From: Lunularia cruciata
Lineage: Eukaryota > Streptophyta > Marchantiopsida > Lunulariales > Lunulariaceae
Assembly (NCBI GenBank): GCA_948567375.1
Contig: OX419755.1
Coordinates: 23,627,001 to 23,691,000, forward strand
Reading direction: 5' to 3'
Length of the DNA: 64,000 nt
Shown: positions 32,223 to 41,552 of the stretch, piece by piece
How positions within the stretch are numbered: the stretch's first letter is position 1
How the letters are laid out: each line of letters starts with the position of its first letter
Notes under the pieces: generated by a model
Database searches by the model: none
Told to the model about the DNA's origin: nothing
The model's input: the letters and a program-made list of their open reading frames with translations, nothing else
Made by a program: the position numbers and the translations under genes

Positions 32223-32567
32223 CTACTCCCATGACTCAATCTGTATCCTTGGAATGGTGAATGAAGGGATAGAGGAAGCGAGTGTAATCCCAAGTGTCCC
32301 TATTGTCAATGTGGTTGCTTGCATTGTGTGAGCATCCAAAGTGGTCCAATCATAGTTCTTGTACATCCTTCCCACATGGGTCTTTACCCCTTGCAAGGTA
32401 AAGCGTTGATGACAACACAAGCATGGTGTATCCCGAGGTACTCTGGGCAGCCTCACATGTGGAAGTGTAGCTATGGCTAGCACAAGAATAATGATTGTTA
32501 ACACATGATGATCCTCTCCATATCTCCCCATACATGCAAAACCACAACCCCTCACATTGCAGCTCAC
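32223..32567 (-). pseudogene. N-terminal zinc finger ORF of the non-LTR element
   Basis: A 114-residue open frame beginning at ATG 32567. CLCCHQRFTLQGVKTHVGRM at residues 49-68 is a Cys2His2-like finger (Cys49, Cys52, His64, and Tyr69 where a final His would be expected, a CAT to TAT change). R2-like elements carry such fingers at the N-terminus to recognise target DNA. It lies 19 bases beyond the gypsy LTR and in the same orientation as the RT at 23-24 kb, so I assign it to the same split element. This assignment is inference from orientation, order and domain type. Confidence 0.5.
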
Positions 32568-33266
32568 ATGAGAAAATACAATCTCTCCAAACCCTAAAAA
32601 TTATTATTTCTTATAACTTTTAATTTCCATCTCAACAATTTTCAAACTAAGTTCCCATGGAACTCAAGCATGAATACCAAGAGATTAGAAGTAAAAATTC
32701 TTGACCCATCACTCTCAATGTGAAACAATTACTCTAAACCCTAAAAAACCTAAAAGTACTCATAAATTTCTACTCAATTCTTCATAGCCTATAATCTAGG
32801 TACCAATGGTACCAAAATTGAAAAACAAACAGAATTGACTATTCACTGAGGTGAGCTCTCTAAAACTCTAGAATATCCTTCCATTCCTTACCTCCTTTCT
32901 CTCTCTCTTTCCCTCTCCTCTCCTCCCGTAAACACAATGACACACAAAAGTACATTCACACCTCTAACTTCAATAAAACATTTCACATGAGAGCACTCTC
33001 ATGCATAACTCAAAGCAAATTTGAGTTATTACGCTTACTACGTACACCATGTTACGTATACATTCCAACCATCGTCCAAAATTCTCCTAAAATTCACTAT
33101 TGTAGTAGATAGATCTTTCATACAATATTTGTAAACCTCTATTTCCTCAAATTGGCCATTGGAACGGTTGATAATACGCGGTCGGAGAACAAACCATATG
33201 TATAGAAGATTTAAGTTGGTTGGGTAGTTGACACATCTAAAAAAGCATTGCTCAAGGATTTTCTAG
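32568..33266. other. Possible 5' region of the non-LTR element, then flanking DNA
   Basis: No coding sequence recognised. It has two AAACCCTAAA boxes (32589 and ~32735), a CT-rich tract (~32890-32930) and a small inverted repeat (AACTCAAA / TTTGAGTT at ~33009-33029). The boundary at 32989 rests on the putative target duplication. Confidence 0.35.
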
Positions 33267-33721
33267 TGAAATTAAATTTCAAATGATAATACATGTGGTC
33301 TATGAATTATGGTATAGGTTTATTGAAGTAAGTATAATTTTTATCATACACAATAAAGTTAGGGTTTGCACATTGTGCCCAATTGCCATACTAGTTAGAT
33401 TTAGAGCATCTTTTTCTTGCTTGTTTATAGGTCTTTACTTTTGAATGAGAGAATTTCTTTGTTCCAATGAGATGCTAGTGGTATAGGGAATAAAGCCTGA
33501 GCAGCAAGGTAGTGAGAACAACGATTGGGAGAGGTAAGGTCAGACAACACAATCAAATATTCCATTAGAACTTGCATACTAGCTTGCAGTATTGTATTCC
33601 TTATTTCATGTGACTAGGTTTACACTAAGAAGAAGTATGCAAATTGTTTTGAGTATCTTTAAGTGTTCTTTGTGTTTTATAATTGATGTGAAGATTTGTG
33701 TCAATTTCAATACAATTTTCA
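33267..33721 (+). repeat. 5' LTR of the non-autonomous copia element
   Basis: TGAAATTAAATTTCAAATG to ACAATTTTCA matches 36780-37226. Shared blocks include GCTTGTTTATAGGTCTTTAC, GATGCTAGTGGT and TTGTGTTTT.TAATTGATGT. Confidence 0.82.
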
Positions 33722-33740
33722 ATAGGTTATGGATCCATGT
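33722..33740 (+). promoter_or_regulatory. Decayed primer-binding site
   Basis: ATAGGTTATGGATCCATG follows the LTR; GGTTATGGATCC approximates TGGTATCAGAGCC of the initiator-Met tRNA type. Confidence 0.4.
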
Positions 33741-33989
33741 TTCACAATGCATCAAGAGTAAAAAAAGATTTTTTTGGGTGTGGAATTTAAGACAGATTGA
33801 GAGACTAGATAATATCTGAAAATAGAGTGGAATACAATGGGAACAAGGAGCAATTTGAGAGATTTAGCACATATTTGTCCATTGAATGAGGAGATTTTCT
33901 TCATTTGGAGTTCAAGATAATGATAATGATCCAAATGAAGTTCAAGATAATCATCTTCAAGTCAAGGGGATTTTTAAGAGTCATAAATG

Positions 33990-34640
33990 AGACAAAGGCT
34001 TTAGAACAGCCAAGCCATAGATGGAAAAGAGACAGATTGGCAAAGCAAGAATGATGTTGTAAAATATACAATTATATAGCCATAAAAGAGACATATTTAT
34101 AAAGATTGACCAATAGTAAAACCAAAAACCAAATGTGGAGTAGATTGATTACATTACATGAATAATGTGCTTTAGAGAACAAGCACATTCTTGAATAGAG
34201 ATTCTTTTAATTACATTTGAAACTAGGAGAAGAGATAGTGGGTTTTATTAGCTAAGTAGAAATCTAGCTAGTCAATTAAGTAACCTTGGTGTAAGAATAG
34301 AAGATTCCTTAATCATCACCAAGATTATTTGCAGTTTTCAAAAGACTTATTGCCAAATAATAACAACATGGGATAATGTACCTAAGCAGTAGCAAACCAT
34401 CAAGAGACTCATTGTAAGATTGCTCAAGAAAGAAACCTTGAATAGATGTGGAGAAAACAAAGACTAGAGTTCAATAGAGAGAGCCTTTCCAGCTATTGAT
34501 AGAAGAAGCAATAGAGGTTGCTATGATGGCGAGATTCAAAAGAGTGTTGACATTTCATAGTTAAAGAAGAGAACAAGTTGTAACAAGTACAAAAAGAGGA
34601 GGCACTAGGCAAGAGAATATAGAGTTGAGCAGAACCTCTC
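33990..34640 (+). pseudogene. Copia gag (UBN2-type) with degraded zinc knuckle
   Basis: Reads RLAKQE, TNSKTKNQMWSRLITLHE, ALENKHILE, FFQLHLKLGEEIVGFIS-like, then an IITKIICSL-like region and VEKTKTRVQ, the usual copia gag order (about 34030-34470). The knuckle at 34580-34620 reads CNKYKKRGH and then AREY: CX2[Y]X4HX4[Y], with both later Cys changed to Tyr by G-to-A transitions. Confidence 0.7.
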
Positions 34641-34767
34641 AAAAGACCACCACAATGCAAGTAATGCTAGAAGTCAAGCAAATCCTCTAACAACATAGAG
34701 CATTGCATTTGCTACTTGATTTAGCATTGCGATGAATATCAATGAACATCTAGACAAAAAAATTTGT

Positions 34768-35160
34768 TATGTTGATAGAGTAGCTTCAGAGCACATGATC
34801 AATAAATAAGAGTGGTTCCAAGATTTCAAGAAGATTGAAGAAGTGACCTAGCCAATGTATGTTGTAGAGGATCGTAAGGTATGGGTTGTTGAAGTAGAAG
34901 ACAATCCCATTTCTTGTGAGATTGGTACAAGAGGACATGAAGGAATCATCAAAGGAGTTCTCTACATTTCAAAGTTGAAGTACACCATATTCAACATTGA
35001 TCAAGCAGCAAACAAAGACATCCAAACCACCTACACCAAAGAGTGCTACTACATGGAGAGAGATGGAGCAATGGTGATGATGGGTGTCCAAAACTCAAAG
35101 CTATACAAACTTCAGATCAAGCTTTCCAAGATGCAAGAAGATTCTCACAAAGGGTTAATA
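34768..35160 (+). pseudogene. Copia protease and pre-integrase region
   Basis: VDRVASEHMINK (~34770) is a decayed copia protease box (family D-S-G-A-S-x-H-M). The open frame 34855-35220 continues VEDNPISCEIGTRGHEGIIK, GVLYISKLKYTIFNIDQAAN and CYYMERDGAMVMMGVQNSKL, the glycine-rich fold and the L-x3-P-x-L-x-x-N-L-L-S-type strand preceding integrase. After LYKLQI the sequence changes to a coiled coil rather than the H-H-C-C integrase zinc domain. Confidence 0.75.
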
Positions 35161-36010
35161 GACGAGGGAAGAGAAGAGTTGCTCTTAGCCCAAAAACAAC
35201 TCAAGGAAGAGATTAATTAGTTTAGGGCTCATAAAAAATGGGTGAGCAATGAGTTGGAATAGCTAAAGATTTGAAAAGAAATATTTGAATGGTAGTGTGA
35301 ACTACTTGATGAGAAGAGGGATGAGTTAAAAAAGAGAGAAAGAGAAGTATGATAAAGGGAGTTATAGTATAACTGAGTGGCTTTGCACTAAAGAAGAAAG
35401 GTTGAAGGTGGAGAAGCAAGAGATTCATGGGCAATTCTTGACCAACTCAAATTCCCAATGGGAAGACTTTATCAAGAGGGTGGAGCTTTGATAAGGTAGA
35501 AAGAGAGAAGGAGAATTAAATGAGAAGTGTTGACATACAAAAGACCAAGCTAGAGTGAAGCATAGAGAAAGAAAGGGAACAATTCACAACACTTGCAGAA
35601 GAGAGAGGGAATTCCAAACTTTTTAAGATCTAGAGTGAGAAAAGGAGATAATCAAGGAGGCAAAAAACTCCTTACAGCAATTTGATATGAGAGCTTATTA
35701 ATTATAAGAGCGTATAGCAATGCAAAAGCTTGAGAAAGAAAGGCTAGAGATTTTAGAGCAGAGGGATGATGCAGAGAAAGAATGGTCTGAAATCAGGAAG
35801 GACATTGACTAGCTCCACATTCAAAGAGAGAATTGAAGGAAGCATAATATCAAGAGAGAGGAGATTCTACAAGAAAAGGATGTTGTCCAAAAAGAAGCGG
35901 ACAGGTTGAGGAGAATGAAACATGAGCTAAAAGAAGGGGAGAGTAGCCTTTGGTACTTTAAGCCGCAACACGGAGGACAAGAGGCTAAGGTATTGTCTCC
36001 TCTTCAGCAA
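35161..36010 (+). pseudogene. Captured coiled-coil fragment resembling CRWN/NMCP nuclear-lamina protein
   Basis: This section replaces integrase and RT. It reads KKWVSNELE, then EIFEW..CELLDEKRDELKKR (35275-35340), matching the E-W-x-L-L-D-E-K-R-A-E-L signature I recall from plant CRWN/NMCP proteins. Further on, SQWEDFIKRVEL (~35457) and MQKLEKERLEILEQRDDAEK followed by EWSEIRKDID, LHIQREN and REEILQEKD (35721-35880) correspond, in order, to the CRWN stretch with K-R-L-D-x-E-R-L-E-I, R-E-W-A-E-L and Q-R-E-K-L. Stops and frame changes show decay. CRWN proteins build the plant nuclear lamina. The alignment is from memory, so identity is probable, not proven. No other copia protein contains such a region. 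Confidence 0.58.
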
Positions 36011-36530
36011 GGACAATTTGTTACTATAGTTTTAGGAAAGGAGCTTATGCCTAAAACACCAATAGGACTAGGTGCTACTACATGTGCCAATATAACTCTG
36101 GCTCACAAGCTGATCACCTCATTGAGTGCAGGTTTGGGCTGGCTAAAAGCTTGCCTTTTCTGGAGCAATGATAAGACTACATAAGCACCCACCATTGAAG
36201 GACAAACAATAGCAAAAGGATTTAGGCAAATAAGTGAATCCAAAGAGGTCAGACATTGATTGTTGCAGCCCTCCCAGAGCTTCAACTAATCACAAGTAGC
36301 TCACCTTGTTGATATAGATCATGTTGGAAGTGCAAAGAAGCAGGTGAAGTGAGCAAAAAGAACTAGTTTGATACTTGTTGTGACTGAGGAGGCCCAAGTA
36401 GGGAATTCAAAAGCTGAGTGGGCTGGAGCCAATTGTTGGATGACCAGATTAAAGAGAGGGGAACAGAAGCAATATCTGAAGCTCTTGAAGATGCAGTCAG
36501 GCTGTAGAAGGACAAGGTGTCATCAAAGAA
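36011..36530 (+). other. Interior of the copia element, unidentified
   Basis: The frame open to 36184 reads LGKELMPKTPIGLGATTCAN and LSAGLGWLKACLFWSNDKT. The GLxWL.xC pattern could be a remnant of the S-W-L-x-x-C segment of CRWN proteins, but this is weak. 36190-36530 has no recognisable coding. Confidence 0.3.
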
Positions 36531-36779
36531 GACTACCATCCAACGGTCTACATGGAGCTATCAAGTTGGTGTATAATCTAAAATTCCACAAGAGAACCAA
36601 GCACATAGAGATTCATTATCACTATGTGAGAGAGCAGCAAGAGAAATAGGAAATATGTTTTAGTTACAACGACACCTACAATCAGATTGTATACATTTTC
36701 ACAAAAGCTATACTGGGAGATAAGTTTTGTAAGTTTAGAAGTTTAATTAGAGTACTATCATTTATTAAATGAGTGGGAG
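36531..36779 (+). pseudogene. C-terminal end of copia RNase H and polypurine tract
   Basis: Reads HKRTKHIEIHYHYVREQQEK, then YIFTKAI and LGDKFCKFRSLIRVLSFIK, the standard end of copia pol (S/H-x-R-T-K-H-I-D-x-R-Y-H...D-I-F-T-K). GAGTGGGAG at 36771-36779 is the polypurine tract directly before the 3' LTR. Confidence 0.85.
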
Positions 36780-37226
36780 TGTTCAAATTACATTTCAGAT
36801 GGTAGTACATCTGGTATTTGATAGTTGAGGTAGATATAGCTTGTACAGTACACTATAGAAGTTAGGGTCTTGCACATAACATCCAACAGCAGCACTAGTT
36901 AGGTTTAGAGCATCAAGTGCTTGCTTGTTTATAGGTCTTTACCTTTTAATGAGGTAATCCCTTCATTCCATCAAGATGCTAGTGGTGTAGCCAAGAAAAC
37001 TTGAATACTATGGCCTCGAGAGCAACAATCTGGAAAGGCAAGCCAGACTGGACTATCAAGTGTTCCATTACTTTAGAACCTGCATGTATTTCATTTCTTA
37101 TTTCATTTCATATGACTAGATTTCTAATAATAAGAATAAGTACACCAAGTGCTTTGAATATCCTTTGGTGTTCCTTGTGTTTTGTAATTGATGTACAGAT
37201 TTGCATCAATTATACTATGGTTTTCA
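36780..37226 (+). repeat. 3' LTR of the non-autonomous copia element
   Basis: Starts TGTTCAAATTACATTTCAG right after the polypurine tract and ends GGTTTTCA, matching 33267-33721. The two copies differ at many positions, so insertion was old. Confidence 0.82.
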
Positions 37227-37821
37227 AAATTTTCTATCACTACAATACTACTGTGTCAAGGGACGACCACTTTTATTCATATTCACAATCAATCATATAT
37301 CTTGAATATAAGAAAGGCCTTGAATTTCTCGTCACCAGTGTCACGTAGGGATATTTCTTTTACATAGATACTCTTTGTGGACACCAGAATCCTTCATGCA
37401 CTCGCTTATAATGGAATGCTTTCTTCATTCAAGCCCTCTCTATTTATTCTCCTTTCTTCATCCGAACACTCACTACTATTTCGGTTGCTTCTGCTTTCAT
37501 TCATGGTCCTGTATTTCGGGCCTTCCCACTACTGTAAAGGATGGCGCCTAAATACTCAACACAGAAGCCGGAAATCCCTGAGCAAGTGGTCTATCCCTCC
37601 TGAAACCTGAGTGACTAATCCAACTTGCATTCGCCTTCCTCAAAATTGTCCGTCGAAATGGAAATGTTCCTTCCATTTATTACCGATGCGAAACGAAAGA
37701 AGGAATTCGGCGCCAAAATTTGACGCCACGCCTCCTTGAGACGCCAAAATCGACCTGAACCGCACCCCGAATTTGCCAGAGCGAGACCAAATCGCCCGTC
37801 TTTGGTTAGTCCGAATTTTGA
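37227..37821. other. Intergenic sequence, no gene recognised
   Basis: Composition becomes more GC-balanced. The - strand frames at 37615-37899 look like chance openings across a repeat unit. Confidence 0.4.
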
Positions 37822-38003
37822 CTGACACCGTGCTAGAAGAATTTGTGAACAAGGCCCTCCAGCCCCGAACAAATTTCTCAGAAAACATTTTCGAGCCAAT
37901 AGGTGCTCATTGCTGACACCGTGCTAGAAGAATTTGTGGACAAGGCCCTCCAGACCCGAACAAATTTCTCAGAAAACATTTCCAAGCCAATAGGTGATCG
38001 TTG
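37822..38003 (+). repeat. 91-bp tandem duplication, nearly identical copies
   Basis: CTGACACCGTGCTAGAAGAA at 37822 recurs at 37913, and both continue through AACAAATTTCTCAGAAAACAT. Only a few substitutions separate them, so it is recent. Confidence 0.92.
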
Positions 38004-38869
38004 CTACCATCAACTATCATTTATGAACCTACCATTGCTAAAGCATGTGATCGAACACAATATTTACCTGGTCATTATCTCACTCTACAATAGTGCAAGC
38101 ATCAGAAAACCATAGGCTCTATGGGGAGCAATAAACATCCACAATCCAGTCAGGCAAGGTGCTAACAGAAGAGTCATTCTCCACGATGACATAATGTGGT
38201 ATACAGTACAAAGAGATTCTCCTACTCCGGAGGTAGTCATAACAGACAGTTTAAGTCAGCAGCAAGAATATACATAAGAAACAGAGAGGATACATAAGAT
38301 GCGACTTTGACAACGGATCTCCAATGCGGTAGCTTTATCAATCTCAAAGTCAACCGCTTCACTACAAGATAACCTTCTTTTTTCTTGAAGTGGTATTGTC
38401 AGCTCTCGCAAACTTGATGCCCTGGTAGACCAACGATGCCGATCTTACAAGACGAGTTCCAGAAATTTGCTTTCCATGAGAATCACTTCAACTGTTGGTG
38501 CGCCACAGTATCCCGGCTCGATAAAAGAAGTGCGAGAGAAGCCTTTAAAGAAACAGTTAAAAAAAGTATTATTGTAGTACAGTAATTGAGTTCATCGTGG
38601 ATTTTAATCTATTGGACATATGTTTTAGATACGTTGCTACCTCTGCTCTTCTATTCAGATGTGAGACATCGATGTAGTAAACGATGTCTATGTTGACGTT
38701 TGGTACGTAAACTTTGGACGAATTTGAATAAGAATCGGCCAGGCGTTCACGTTTATCTACACTGAATAAATGCAAAGACGTGCTTTCAGCCGGTAACCTA
38801 TGATGTCCTAGCTGCTACGGATTCTTCAGATGAAACCTTGAGCAAATTATTCACGTTGTTGACAACTGG
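38004..38869. other. Intergenic sequence, no gene recognised
   Basis: No domain or long frame. Confidence 0.4.
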
Positions 38870-39228
38870 AAACATGATCCAATCTTCCTTTCAGTACAAC
38901 TTTTCATAAACTTATTTATTCCAGTAGCGCAATTGTAGATAGAGAAACTATTATCGTCTGACAAGTAAACAGTTTGTTACAGTAAGATGTAGAAACATCA
39001 TCCGATCATCCTTTGAGTACAACGTTTCACAATCTTATTGATTCCAATAGCCCAATTGTGGATGCAGAAACTATTATTCTCCAACAAGTGAACAATTTGT
39101 TACAGGAAGATGTAGAAACACGATCCAATCATCCTTTTGGTACAACTTTTCATAGTCTATTTTTCGTAGATAGAGGAACTATTATCCTTCAACAAGTGAA
39201 CAATTTGTTACAGTAAGACGTAGAAAAG
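38870..39228 (+). repeat. 123-bp tandem repeat, three copies
   Basis: Units start at 38870, 38993 and 39116 (AAACATGATCC, AAACATCATCC, AAACACGATCC), each with CATCCTTT or CTTCCTTT, TACAACKTTTC, GAAACTATTAT or GAACTATTAT, CAAGTRAACARTTTGTTACA and GATGTAGAAA. The third has an internal deletion of ~14 bases. Confidence 0.9.
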
Positions 39229-41463
39229 TTATACTAATTTTCAGAAGGATATTGGTAGATGAGAGCAGAAGCTGTTCTAGGAGTGAGTGACCCAGAACTC
39301 ATAAAATGAATATGAAAGGTAACCAGAATGCGAAAAATATGCTTAATACGAAAAGAGTGATGAATCTCTAAAGTGAAATGTAACCCGAAGCTGAAGCAAA
39401 GGTATATATACTATATAACCTGTTACTATACCATATATAGTAACAGTTATGCAACCGAATTCGAGAAATGTAATCCATTTTCAACTGACCAAATATAAGC
39501 AACGTGTTAACGAAGAAAATCAACTACAGTCTGGAATCGGGCAGGAACATTGGAGATCGAAAGTCAAATATGAACCATGAAGCAGGCCTAGACCGAGAAT
39601 AATAAAGAGGAAATTAATGGAGGGCGGGAGGAGTGGAGCAATGCGGGATCGGAGTGGATGGTGTTTATTCTGATACGTATCGAAACGTAACAGCGTAACG
39701 AGCGAAACGAAAGAGGAATGGATAGAGTATATTGCAGCAAGCGCTATGGAGGCTTGAGTTTTGAAACGCTAAACAATGTTAAACAACTGAAGGAAGCTGA
39801 AGGCGGCCATAGTAAAGCTCCACGAAAACAAATACAACTTCATCAGTGCCTCACGCATCGCCGAAGTAGAGGAGCAAGTGTCACAACCGCTATTGGTGTA
39901 GTTTCAGAAGAATAGTTTATTTGGGTAATTTTGATCTAGAATATCAAGTGGAAGGTTGAAGACAGGTCAAACACTCCTACCAGCTTAAAGATTAGTGTCG
40001 CAACAGAGCATGATTATAGGATATTCCAAGTTCATAGTTGGAAGGAGTAAATAGATTTTGAAGATTGACGTTTGATCCGATTTGACTCATGACTCACGTG
40101 CTGGTATCACTAACTGGGATCGTATACTGTACTAGTGACAACTGATGTCTACTGTACGAAACGATAGAGAATTCTGTCACCAGCTTTATACATGTCATAT
40201 GAACACCACATACATGTCATATGTCACCACATTTATCTCGATTCAAGTCAACCACTTTTACCTTTATTCATCACGGTGCCACGAGGTTTGCAGCTTCGCC
40301 AACCAAAAGAACAATATAAATTCAGGACGCTATTTAAGCGTACCGAAACACCACAAACAGGTCGGATTTCTGACTCTTGGGTTTCCACAAGATATACAGG
40401 GAGAAAATCTGCAATCGACCACTAGTTAGGCGCAGCGATTCATAAGAAACTGAAAATTTTGATAGTTGAGCGGTAAACCCTTCGCGACGGCCAACAAGAT
40501 AGCCTCTTTATCACTCTTAATAACATCGGTCTCCCCTTGCTCGTTCGAGCTCTGGCCGTGAGTTCTGCTGTTTAATCCGTGAAATGCAAACTTGGCGAAC
40601 GTAAGGGCATGTTCAGTATCTGTTCTTTCTCCTGCCCTTTTTCTTTTACAGCAATACCTTTGCCATTGTAACGTGAACAGGAGGCATTTCACTTGGACGC
40701 TCCAAGACCGGGTGTTGGAAAGTCTCCAGGTTTCCTTCTCGTCCGTTCACAATTAAGTGCTCTATGCAGATGACTCGTTAAACTTTAGTGGATAATCTAA
40801 GACACTCTCGGGATATGGACCCGTCCTGGAGTCACATATCTCTTTGAAGCTTTTTGGCACGAAATGACATATTCAGCTAAATTGTTGTTACCACTCAGGG
40901 TTTTCAGTCTGTAACTGCTCCCTAAAAATGTTCAGGTGGAAGAAACAGTAATTGTCCATCATTCACTCCTAGGGAACACGCGAGATCGATGTGACTCAAG
41001 TATCACCTTTCCTGCCCTCAAAGCACATCAATTTGGTGAAGGCACCGGCAAATTTGAATACTCCCTGATCTAATAATAGGAAAAACATCCCCTTTTTGTT
41101 GCCGTTGAAACCTTAGGAGGCAAAGATGTGGATACTAAGATGGTAAATCTAAGAGTAAATTAAAAGGGCTGAGTAAAAAAGGGAAATCGAGAAAGGGGGC
41201 AATAACCTAGGTATCAACAATCGATGGTGATTGCTGGTCCTTCATGGATCAGGGCGTATGTGGGAAGAAGATTCATAGCCGGAGTTATGTAGCACAAGAA
41301 CAAATACTACAGTGCTTCTCATAACAATACGAACTGTTCATTGAAATGTAGTCCCTCCGTTCTTCCCATGGGAGGAAGTACACATCCAGCTGATGGTACT
41401 TGTGTTAATTTAAACGTTGAATCACAACCAATGTGTTCAGTTGCAGTCGGACAAGGACAGAAG
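39229..41463. other. Intergenic sequence, no gene recognised
   Basis: Short open stretches only. A small palindromic stretch TATATACTATATAACC / GTTACTATACCATATATAG lies near 39404-39442. Confidence 0.4.
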
Positions 41464-41552
41464 AACAGTGATCACTATCTGGCTGAGGTGGCTAAACAGT
41501 GATCACTATCTAGCTAAGGTGACTAAACAGTGATGGGGTTCTGGCTAAGCAC
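41464..41552 (+). repeat. 31-bp tandem repeat, about three copies
   Basis: AACAGTGATCACTATCT at 41464 and 41495, then AACAGTGATGGGGTTCT at 41526, with GGCTGAGGTGGCTA or variants between. The third copy is diverged. Confidence 0.88.

Larger units (their letters stand above)
22017..32989 (-). mobile_element. R2-like (restriction-like endonuclease type) non-LTR retrotransposon, split by a gypsy insertion
   Basis: Read on the - strand, the parts are a possible 5' region (32989-32568), an N-terminal Cys/His zinc finger ORF (32567-32223), then after the interrupting gypsy element (32204-24962) a pre-RT region (24960-24000), RT (24000-23085), and a CCHC motif plus a PD-(D/E)XK-like endonuclease signature (22790-22446). 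A T run at 22020-22031 on + is a poly(A) tail on -, placing the 3' end. No apurinic-type endonuclease is seen before RT. This architecture is that of the early-branching R2/NeSL/CRE/Utopia-type clades, not plant L1 or RTE. The 10-mer AGAGCACTCT occurs just outside both ends (22007-22016 and 32990-32999), a possible target-site duplication. Confidence 0.7.
33267..37226 (+). mobile_element. Non-autonomous Ty1/copia retrotransposon with captured coiled-coil gene fragment
   Basis: Two LTRs (33267-33721 and 36780-37226) flank a ~3 kb interior with copia gag, zinc knuckle, protease, pre-integrase region, a long coiled-coil section and the very end of RNase H. The integrase core and nearly all of RT are missing, so the element could only move with help from an autonomous partner. 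TTTTCTA occurs just outside both ends (~33259-33265 and ~37230-37236), a possible target duplication if the true termini are a few bases off. Confidence 0.82.

Noticed and set aside
32223-32567. Stand-alone zinc-finger gene
   Set aside because: Its position, orientation and single finger fit better as the N-terminus of the split non-LTR element.
32589-32745. AAACCCTAAA boxes as telomeric repeat
   Set aside because: Only two isolated copies; such telobox-like motifs are common in plant promoters and leaders.
37615-37899. 94- and 82-codon frames on - as a gene
   Set aside because: They overlap each other in different frames and extend into the 91-bp repeat, with no recognisable protein.
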